From: Njordibacter sp905182035
GTDB lineage: Bacteria; Pseudomonadota; Gammaproteobacteria; Pseudomonadales; Balneatricaceae
Assembly (NCBI RefSeq): GCF_047730075.1
Contig: NZ_CP159831.1
Span: forward strand, 2,232,001 to 2,296,000
Length of the DNA stretch: 64,000 nucleotides
Direction of reading: 5' to 3'
Made by a program: the position numbers and the translations under genes. The number at the start of each line of letters is the position of its first letter. The first letter of the stretch is position 1. Positions 55,338 through 61,488 of this stretch are shown here, piece by piece. The notes under the pieces are model-generated. The model saw nothing but the letters and a program-made list of their open reading frames with translations. It ran no database searches and was not told where the DNA came from.

Positions 55338-56729
55338 ATGAATGTTAAAAAAATAATTATTGGATTAACACTATCATTACTATTGGGCAGTGGAATAACA
55401 GTTGCTGCTGACTTTGATAAAGGTCTGAAGGCAGCACAATCTGGTGACTTTAAAACTGCTCTAGCCGAATGGATGCCGTTGGCTGAACAAGGCAATGCTA
55501 ATGCGCAACGTAATTTAGGGCTTATGTACGATAATGGTGACGGTGTCCGAGAGAACGATAAGACAGCCGTAAAGTGGTATACCCTAGCTGCGGAGCAAGG
55601 ACTTGACCAAGCTCAATCTAATTTGGGGCTTATGTATGAGAACGGACTAGGTGTCCAAGAGAACCATGAGACAGCAGTAAAATGGTATACCCTAGCTGCG
55701 GAGCAAGGACTTGACCAAGCTCAATCTAATTTGGGATTTATGTACTATAACGGTAAAGGTGTCACACAAGACTATAAGACATCTGCAAAATGGTACGCCT
55801 TAGCCGCTAAACAAGGGAATGTTCGTGGGCAATTTATGTTGGGGGTTATGTACCACTATGGTCAAGGTGTCACACTGGACAAAACGGCAGCTGTTAAGTG
55901 GTATACCTTAGCCGCTGAACAAGGAGATTCTAAAGCTAAGGAAAACCTTAGCATTTTACTCTTAGTCATTGGGAAAGAAATCTTTTCTTCAGAACCAGAT
56001 GGGCACGATTGCTCTGGCGCAATTGACTATTTTGAAAAGGCACAAGAGGTTGGAAATGAAGAGGCACCTGAATATATAGAATTTTGTAAAACCTATCAAA
56101 GGGCCTCTAAAGGCGAAGGTATGGCACAATATGAAATCGCCATGCATTTTGACCTAGGGTATTTAGTCAGCAAAAATCCTAAAACAGCACTCTCATGGGG
56201 GATGAAAGCAAGAAGTAATGGTGTCGAATCAGCAGATAAGTTGATAGGAGAAATACTTATTAATGATTTGGTATATGGGAGCGATGTCCAAAAGCTCAGA
56301 GACTTAAGTCAGTTGTTAAATGATGAATGTTATAGAGACCTTGAATGCGCATTCGACAAGGTCTGGAAACATTTGGACATCTCTCAAGATGGAAATCTTT
56401 CCCTTGCCGAACTGTCAAAATTTCAACGCGATTTAGTTCAGTTTGCTTATATCGAAGAACTGGGATCGGATGTAGAAATTGCAGATGCTGCAGCTATCAA
56501 CCTTACTTCGATTCTTTTACTACCGATCACTTCATCATCAATATTACATAGTTTTGATTACAATAATGACGGCACATTGCAGAAAGAGGAGGTTGTTGGA
56601 CAAACTGAATTTGCTAAGCTAGTCGGCGTAGATGCTCAGTCTTTAATAAATGGAGTAGAATTTCAAGCTTTAGGCAACAAACTCAGTTCATCGATGAAAA
56701 ATTTGCGCATACCCTTCGGGCTCTTTTAA
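55338..56729 (+). CDS. Exported Sel1-repeat protein with two EF-hands
   Basis: 463 aa from ATG 55338. A signal peptide (KKIIIGLTLSLLLGSGITVAA) is followed by about five Sel1 repeats (about residues 25-205), whose hallmark is AVKWYTLAAEQG...AQSNLGLMY. Further Sel1-like helices follow, then two canonical EF-hand loops, DISQDGNLSLAE and DYNNDGTLQKEE. Sel1 repeats mediate protein contacts, and the EF-hands suggest calcium binding in the periplasm. A 53-bp stretch is repeated exactly 108 bp apart, a recent repeat gain. A shorter paralogue lies at 63.1 kb. Confidence 0.85.
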   Translation: MNVKKIIIGLTLSLLLGSGITVAADFDKGLKAAQSGDFKTALAEWMPLAEQGNANAQRNLGLMYDNGDGVRENDKTAVKWYTLAAEQGLDQAQSNLGLMYENGLGVQENHETAVKWYTLAAEQGLDQAQSNLGFMYYNGKGVTQDYKTSAKWYALAAKQGNVRGQFMLGVMYHYGQGVTLDKTAAVKWYTLAAEQGDSKAKENLSILLLVIGKEIFSSEPDGHDCSGAIDYFEKAQEVGNEEAPEYIEFCKTYQRASKGEGMAQYEIAMHFDLGYLVSKNPKTALSWGMKARSNGVESADKLIGEILINDLVYGSDVQKLRDLSQLLNDECYRDLECAFDKVWKHLDISQDGNLSLAELSKFQRDLVQFAYIEELGSDVEIADAAAINLTSILLLPITSSSILHSFDYNNDGTLQKEEVVGQTEFAKLVGVDAQSLINGVEFQALGNKLSSSMKNLRIPFGLF

Positions 56730-56735
56730 TACTGA

Positions 56736-57029
56736 TTACCAACAAATATTACTGTTGATCTTGGTCGTTACATCAAACAATTCAAAGACACAGTTTTATC
56801 TAATGAAGAAGTTGAAAGGATATGTGGTTTACTTGCAAATGTAAAAACTGAAGTTAATATTTCTAAAAGGGAACACATTAGATCATTACAAGATCGTCAT
56901 TCATCTGTCACAGTCTGTCCAAGATGTGGAGCTAACTTAGCTGAAAGAACAGTTAAACAAGGGCCAAGAACTGGCAATAAGTTCTTAGGTTGTAGTAGTT
57001 ATCCTAAATGTCGTTTCACATTAAATTAA
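56736..57029 (+). pseudogene. 3' remnant of a protein with a topoisomerase-type zinc ribbon
   Basis: A 97-residue open frame with no start codon lies directly after the Sel1/EF-hand gene. Its C-terminus CPRCGANLAERTVKQGPRTG...FLGCSSYPKCRFTLN is a four-cysteine topoisomerase zinc ribbon. The preceding helix (DLGRYIKQFKDTVLSNEEVERI) fits the end of NERD-nuclease proteins, in which such ribbons are common. The catalytic part is missing, so this is a truncated relic unless an upstream non-ATG start is used. Confidence 0.6.
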
Positions 57030-57044
57030 AGTATGAGTAGTTTT

Positions 57045-57305
57045 TCATTTGTTTTTTTCTTGCTCCACAAGTCTATCAAATTCTACTTTGTCCTTTACTT
57101 CCCTTAACATTCTTTTCTTATATGAAGATCCAAATACACCAAGAAGAAACATATGGATATACGCAATAGGAAATAAGAAAACAATATAAAGAATGACTAA
57201 GATTGAATTGTGTCTTTCAAAGATTTGTACCAACCCACGAAATGACCAATAAATAGTCAATAAGATTAATAGTAAACCAATACCTGAAACTGAAGAATCA
57301 TCCAT
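57045..57305 (-). CDS. Small two-span membrane protein
   Basis: 86 aa with hydrophobic segments at about 9-27 and 35-58 and a charged C-terminal tail. The family is unrecognised. The upstream sequence GGGACAGGAATAAT provides a ribosome-binding site. Convergent with the zinc-ribbon remnant. Confidence 0.5.
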   Translation of the reverse strand: MDDSSVSGIGLLLILLTIYWSFRGLVQIFERHNSILVILYIVFLFPIAYIHMFLLGVFGSSYKKRMLREVKDKVEFDRLVEQEKNK

Positions 57306-57333
57306 ATTATTCCTGTCCCATCATTCCTAAAGA

Positions 57334-57465
57334 TTATGAAGTAGGATAGTCCACTTTAAGCTTTGTTCCAATACCACCAGCCACATCAGCCCACACCCTA
57401 CCCCAAAAAAGCCACGGGGAAGGGGAAATTAGTCCATCAGCATAGGGGTATCTGCCCAGATACAT
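57334..57465 (-). pseudogene. Chimeric fragment: dispersed repeat fused to a replicase-like C-terminal tip
   Basis: A 43-codon frame starts inside repeat copy 2 (MYLGRYPYADG...) and runs into RVWADVAGGIGTKLKVDYPTS, a diverged copy of the last 20 residues of the 124-aa protein at 54.4 kb (RVWSDVVGGVATKLKVDFPT). The junction lies at the repeat edge (57394). This looks like recombination or deletion debris rather than a working gene. Confidence 0.5.
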
Positions 57466-57477
57466 TAGAGGTGGAAT
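57394..57477 (-). repeat. Dispersed 84-bp repeat, copy 2
   Basis: Same orientation as copy 1 at 52827-52911. The stretch CCATCAGCATAGGGGTATCT and the following CAGATACATTAGAGGTGGAAT are identical in both. It joins the tail of a replicase-like fragment. Confidence 0.85.
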
Positions 57478-57601
57478 CCACTATTAATTCATCACTTTAT
57501 AAGCAGCGGTATAAACCCATTGTATAAAGTCAAATTCCTTCCCCTCTCCCTGCCCCAAGTATACTGAGGTTGCGCCCTCTGCATTCAATTCAAATGTTTC
57601 A

Positions 57602-57982
57602 TCATTCCTTTTTTTCGGCCACCCACCATACGTTACCAAAGGGATCTTTGAACCCTGCCATTTTATCACCATGGCTTCGAAGCATTGGTGACATCAAAGA
57701 TTCCGAGCCGCTTGCTAGGGCCAGATTGTATATACTTTCAACAGACTCAACATAAAGATGCATCTGTGATTGATTGGGAGGATAATTTTTAACAGCCTGG
57801 TTCAGCATGATTATGCTGTCTTCAATTTTCAAGCGAGCGTGTTGAATTGTACCATTCGGATTACGGCTGTCTTTAATAACCTTGGCACCAAAAACAGTAA
57901 CCATGTAATCGACAAAGCTTTCAGCATCTAAAAGAGTAAAGTACGGTGTCAACTTAGTTTTGTTGTCTATGCTCTCAGCCAT
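57602..57982 (-). CDS. VOC-family (glyoxalase/PhnB-like) protein
   Basis: 126 aa from ATG 57982 (MAESIDNKTKLTPYFTL). The betaalphabeta-beta-beta pattern, with DAESFVDYMVTVFGAKVI in the first half and GDKMAGFKDPFGNVWWVAEKKE at the end, is typical of PhnB-like VOC proteins. These include epoxide/bleomycin-resistance-type and isomerase members. The substrate is unknown. The longer frame upstream overlaps the promoter region and is unlikely. Its 5' leader shares TTGAGTGGGAAT with the next gene. Confidence 0.75.
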   Translation of the reverse strand: MAESIDNKTKLTPYFTLLDAESFVDYMVTVFGAKVIKDSRNPNGTIQHARLKIEDSIIMLNQAVKNYPPNQSQMHLYVESVESIYNLALASGSESLMSPMLRSHGDKMAGFKDPFGNVWWVAEKKE

Positions 57983-58063
57983 AATTGTTCTTTTATTCCC
58001 ACTCAATAACACTACACCAGTAACCCATTGATAATACAAAGGTTTATTTTTAGTATGTAAGTC

Positions 58064-58258
58064 TTAAGCGTAATACTTTTCATAATAGTTTTCTCTGTCT
58101 GATTTCATCATTCCGGCAGTTTTTTCGACAAACCTGTTTCTATCATCTCTTGTTTTAAAAACCCAAATGCAAACTGTATCTTTGCTGTGATAAATAGCTT
58201 TAAGCTCGTCGTCGATATCACAAATATTTTGAGGTATATCTACTTGAATACAATACAT
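58064..58258 (-). CDS. Small hypothetical protein with a degraded paralogue nearby
   Basis: 64 aa, family unrecognised: MYCIQVDIPQNICDIDDELK, then AIYHSKDTVCIWVFKTRDDRNRF. A clear paralogue without a start codon lies at 61.1 kb, so the frame is under protein-level similarity and is likely real. The leader shares TTGAGTGGGAAT with that of the VOC gene, which may reflect duplicated regulatory DNA. Confidence 0.6.
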   Translation of the reverse strand: MYCIQVDIPQNICDIDDELKAIYHSKDTVCIWVFKTRDDRNRFVEKTAGMMKSDRENYYEKYYA

Positions 58259-58364
58259 TTTTATTCATTCCCACTCAATTGTAATGTTGATTCTATCTTG
58301 CTTTATATCAAGCACTCATGCCATTTTAATAGTACACATGCAAGTAATCTGTAACTCAATTCTG

Positions 58365-59160
58365 TTAAACTTCTATCGAGAGGTCTATCTTAACTAACTC
58401 TTCTTCACCAGCACTATTCCTCCACTTAGCTCCAAGCGTACCAAATTTCCCTTTCCCTGCAAACGACTCTCTAAACTCACGCTCCAAGGTCATCTCAATA
58501 AGCTGCCTATCCCCTTCTCTTATGATAAACTCATCATGTACTGGGATGACGGGCACTTTAAACTCATTGGCTACGTCAATAATCCTCTCCATCAACGTGC
58601 CATCTATAGCCTGAAGTGCCACGCCTAGACCACATCCAATCGCTGCAATATACATTGGGTGATGACGCTTGAAGGACTCAACATATTGTATGGCTGACTT
58701 CTTAGGAGACTCTAGGAAAACACACTACCCCTTTCTTCTTTTTTTCCCTTTATAAATCTCAACCTTTAGCTTTCCTGTTATGTCGTCATACCACCAGTGG
58801 GTAGTCATCAGCGCACGCATGTCACTATCTTCACTAGAGGCATTGAATAAGGCATTAATGAGCTTTTTATGGACACCGCGTGGCAGGTCTTTATAGTCAG
58901 GCATTGCATAAGCTTCATGTAGACCACGAGTAAATAACCCAAGCATCTCATGGTCTACCCCGTGAACGAGTCTCAGGATTAACATTGGATGGAGTTGGTT
59001 TATATCTAATGATCCAACCATAGATCCTGCAATGGTTAAGCCTAGCCGCTCAGTCTTAGGTTTATTCTGAATATCTGCATAGATTCATCCGCCAGAGTCA
59101 AAGTCACCTTTTTCCTTAAAGCCCCCTCTTTCCTTGGCCAAATATGAACATCTGACGTAT
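58365..59160 (-). pseudogene. Replicase-like protein of an integrative element, with two in-frame stops
   Basis: One frame runs through RCSYLAKERGGFKEKGDF...GG, a TGA at about 59089, IYADIQNKPKTERLGLTIAG, SLDINQLHPMLILRLVHG, KLINALFNAS, a TAG at 58725-58727, then ALQAIDGTLMERII and VPVIPVHDEFIIRE to its natural stop. The layout GGR-Y ... D-x3-LHP ... K-x3-NA-x-NA ... Q-x2-D ... HDE fits large hypothetical proteins of phages and islands whose motifs parallel family A polymerases. The motif order is seen; the polymerase analogy is my inference. The 5' end is missing or frameshifted. Confidence 0.6.
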
Positions 59161-59182
59161 GTCTGTTAGCAGCATCAGACAT
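59042..59182 (-). other. Short frame overlapping the 5' end of the replicase-like pseudogene
   Basis: From ATG 59182, 46 codons (MSDAANRHTSDVHIWPRKEG...) with an ATAGGAA-like leader, in a different frame from the pseudogene. It may be the true N-terminal part joined by a frameshift, or a chance frame. Confidence 0.25.
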
Positions 59183-59256
59183 TTTCCTATATCAATGACG
59201 ACTTCATATTAGTAGTATCTATAGTATTATCGGCACAGACAAAAGGACTATTTTCA

Positions 59257-59607
59257 ATGAAGCATCTGTTTAAGCTCGACAATCAAAAATCAGCTGAGGT
59301 AATCAGTGAAAATTTAGAGGGATGGACCGTTGTTCAGGGTGCTCCTACCATGAAAACTTGGATACTCCATACATCCAATGATGGCAGTATGATTTCTGGT
59401 ATATGGACAGCAACCCCGGGAACGTACCATGCTATTTATGCCGAATATGAATTCGTTCATCTCATAGAAGGGCGTATCACCATCACACCCGATGGTGGAA
59501 AACCCATGGACGTAGGGCCAGGGGATGCCTTTGTGGTCGACGTAGGGTTTAAAGGCACCTGGGAAATCAAAGAGTCTGTGGTTAAGCATTTCGACATTAA
59601 GCTATGA
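59257..59607 (+). CDS. Cupin-domain protein (Cupin_3/DUF861-like)
   Basis: 116 aa, single cupin barrel. GIWTATPGTYHAIYAEYEFVHLIEGRITIT and DGGKPMDVGPGDAFVVDVGFKGTWEIKE are the two cupin motifs of the group related to ureidoglycine aminohydrolase and EutQ. The function is unknown. It starts in an otherwise decayed stretch but looks intact. Confidence 0.8.
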   Translation: MKHLFKLDNQKSAEVISENLEGWTVVQGAPTMKTWILHTSNDGSMISGIWTATPGTYHAIYAEYEFVHLIEGRITITPDGGKPMDVGPGDAFVVDVGFKGTWEIKESVVKHFDIKL

Positions 59608-59770
59608 GGTTTGTTGCGGCACGTGACTGACATTTCTATTCATTAGTGCATGATTGCGACAAATCAATGCTGTAGATCAACCTTAACGCATGCCTACGCT
59701 AGATGTGAGCAGTGTGCTGTCTATTACCCTAACCATCTGCTGTGTGCACGTGTATGCTTAAGGAGTTGTG

Positions 59771-59809
59771 CTAGATACCACCAGCAGGAGATGTATACTG
59801 TTTTATAAG
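59771..59809 (+). repeat. 39-bp promoter-region repeat, copy A
   Basis: CTAGATACCACCAGCAGGAG and the following ATGTATACTGTTTTATAAG match 60081-60119 at 31 of 39 positions without gaps. Copy A lies just upstream of the 73-aa membrane protein gene and probably contains its promoter (GTATACTG...TTTTATAAG). Confidence 0.65.
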
Positions 59810-59830
59810 CACTAACAGGAGAACAGAAAA

Positions 59831-60052
59831 ATGGAATGGTTAATCGGAGTTTGGGATGCGTTTGGTCAATATATCTTATACGTTTTGCTAATGCTTTATC
59901 TGATGTATATGGCTAATGTTATAAGTGGCTACTTTGAGAGCGCAGCAGAATACAGAAATGAAATGTTGCAGAATCAGCAGGTACAAATTGACATTCAAAG
60001 ACATATGCTAAAGGCACTAAATCGAATAGATGTCACTACTAAAAATCAGTAA
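59831..60052 (+). CDS. Small single-span membrane protein
   Basis: 73 aa: one membrane segment (about residues 10-32, FGQYILYVLLMLYLMYMANVI), then an amphipathic, Gln-rich tail. AGGAGA lies 10 bp upstream of the ATG. The family is unrecognised. A partial copy of its upstream region lies directly after it. Confidence 0.6.
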   Translation: MEWLIGVWDAFGQYILYVLLMLYLMYMANVISGYFESAAEYRNEMLQNQQVQIDIQRHMLKALNRIDVTTKNQ

Positions 60053-60080
60053 GTGATCTAGAGGTAAGCATGTAGATACA

Positions 60081-60119
60081 CTAGATACCTCTAGCACCCG
60101 ATGTATATTGGTTGATAAG
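60081..60119 (+). repeat. 39-bp promoter-region repeat, copy B
   Basis: Diverged copy of 59771-59809. The integrase remnant on the other strand runs into it and stops at its CTAG, so the duplication probably replaced the integrase 3' end. Downstream an ATG after GCGAGGAC opens only 20 codons. Confidence 0.6.
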
Positions 60120-60353
60120 GATAATTGTTAACGCGAGGACATGTTCATGCGTTTTATGGTTAAGAAGTGCCCCAATTTTAGATATATCAAACCCAAGGCC
60201 TGATGCAGCAGTGGCAGCAGCTCTGCGTCAATCATGAGCAGAAAAGTTGAAGCCCACCTCCTCCATAATGTGTTCAAACACTCTAGACATTGAAGCTGCT
60301 AACACACCTTTACGCGGAGATGAGAACACAAATGCATGCTCAATTAATTCTCT
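60081..60353 (-). pseudogene. Tyrosine recombinase (integrase) 3' remnant
   Basis: The reading frame ELIEHAFVFSSPRKGVLAAS, VFEHIMEEVGFNFSAHD*RR, then AAATAASGLGFDISKIGALLNHKT has the core of the catalytic domain. The HxLRR box has its Leu codon changed to TGA (60228-60230), and the later LLNHK box is intact. The N-terminal part is gone at the GST gene boundary. The catalytic Tyr region is replaced by repeat copy B. It is the remains of an integrase, not a working one. Confidence 0.8.
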
Positions 60354-61046
60354 TTATATGCTATCTGGGATGCTAGGGCTATACTCATCAGATCGAACTT
60401 TATCATGATCATAGGTCTTAATTTTCCACTCTCTGACGCGCGGATTTTTATTGATCTGGTTATATAACTTTACTAAGCCCTCAAAACGTTGAATAACTTC
60501 TACAGAGACATCATCAATAACTCCCGAAGCAATCCATCCTAAAAGGCTCCAAACTGCAAGATCAGCAATAGTCATGTTGTCTCCAACAAACCAGTCCGAG
60601 TTGTTGGCAGTTAAAAGATCTTGCAAATAACCAAAGTATGTTGGCAGTTCATTAGAGGTCAGATCTTTTCTCATCGCCCTCTTTTTCATTGGATCACTTT
60701 CTTTCATTGAGGGACTTAAAAGCGCATTAATATTTTCAACAGCAACAACGATTTGATCTACCTTGCCTGCCTCAAAAATATCATCAGGGTACATACCACC
60801 AAGCTTTCCACATATTCTTGCAATTGCCATTGTTTGCCCAATGCTTTCACCATTTATATGAAGAACAGGCAATTCACGGAAGGGAATTATCGTGCCATCT
60901 TCCATTTTTCCATTCTCTTTAGCATGATCCCAATCATCATTATTAATTCTGACATCTTCAAACTTTATATTGGCAATAAATAAAGGCAGTCTTGATATTT
61001 CAGCACGCCAAAACGGTAAATCGAAATATATAATTTTTAAGTTCAC
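60354..61046 (-). CDS. Glutathione S-transferase-like protein
   Basis: 230 aa: an N-terminal thioredoxin-like domain (LKIIYFDLPFWRAEISRL ... PFRELPVLHINGESIGQTMAIARI, the latter the glutathione-binding Pro-Val-Leu/Glu-Ser equivalent), and a C-terminal helical domain with NNSDWFVGDNMTIADLAVW. It resembles sigma-class or eukaryote-like GSTs, unusual for bacteria. Activity is inferred from the fold. Confidence 0.85.
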   Translation of the reverse strand: MNLKIIYFDLPFWRAEISRLPLFIANIKFEDVRINNDDWDHAKENGKMEDGTIIPFRELPVLHINGESIGQTMAIARICGKLGGMYPDDIFEAGKVDQIVVAVENINALLSPSMKESDPMKKRAMRKDLTSNELPTYFGYLQDLLTANNSDWFVGDNMTIADLAVWSLLGWIASGVIDDVSVEVIQRFEGLVKLYNQINKNPRVREWKIKTYDHDKVRSDEYSPSIPDSI

Positions 61047-61085
61047 TAGTTAATCTCCAAATTATCGTAACAGCTCTAATTATAG

Positions 61086-61262
61086 TTAGTAAAAATCCTC
61101 AAAAAATCTCTCTTGGAGCATTCCAGCAGTCTCATCCAAAAATCGATCCCTATCTTCCCTTGTTTTTAAGACCCAAATACACACTGTATCTTTGCTATGA
61201 TAAATAGCCTTTAACTCATCGTCAATCTCACATACTTCTTGTGGTATTTCAGTGACGAAGTA
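61086..61262 (-). pseudogene. Degraded paralogue of the 64-aa gene
   Basis: A 58-codon frame, YFVTEIPQEVCEIDDELKAI then YHSKDTVCIWVLKTREDRDR and on, aligns with the protein at 58064-58258 without gaps. It has no start codon: the equivalent of its Met is lost and a TGA lies just upstream. It may be read from an unusual start, but decay is more likely. Confidence 0.65.
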
Positions 61263-61488
61263 TCAGGATGGGTCACGGGAATCTTTGATTAGCCCTAGGA
61301 TGCTAGAAAATGGACAGGTGATACGCACTGAAACTGGTGCTACGCTAATGTAGATAAGGCACAGCAAATGGCCAGCCATTGCTTGGATACTGGATGTACA
61401 GATTGTTAAAATGCTTATTAGTCGGCTAAAACTGGAGTTCAAACTGGATGAGGTGGGTGATTGTTGGCCAGATTTATACGTTAGATAA
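61258..61488 (+). pseudogene. Eroded coding remnant of unknown family
   Basis: A plus-strand frame reads DGSRESLISPRMLENGQVIR, TETGATLM, a TAG at 61351-61353, then IRHSKWPAIAWILDVQIVKM and ends KLDEVGDCWPDLYVR before TAA. The composition looks protein-like on both sides of the stop. No start is visible and I do not recognise it. It overlaps the convergent M24 gene end by 8 bp. Confidence 0.35.

Noticed and set aside
57484..57672. 62-residue frame overlapping the end of the VOC gene
   Set aside because: It is out of frame with the VOC gene over most of its length and lacks a ribosome-binding site. The C-terminal part after the VOC stop looks slightly protein-like, but nothing supports a gene.
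59785..59825. LexA-like box in the promoter of the 73-aa gene (CTGT...ACAG)
   Set aside because: The half-sites are 13 bp apart instead of 8, so LexA would not fit.
61425..61450. AGTTCAAA match to the tRNA T-loop as a right attachment site
   Set aside because: Only eight bases match, well within chance, and they lie inside a coding-like remnant.
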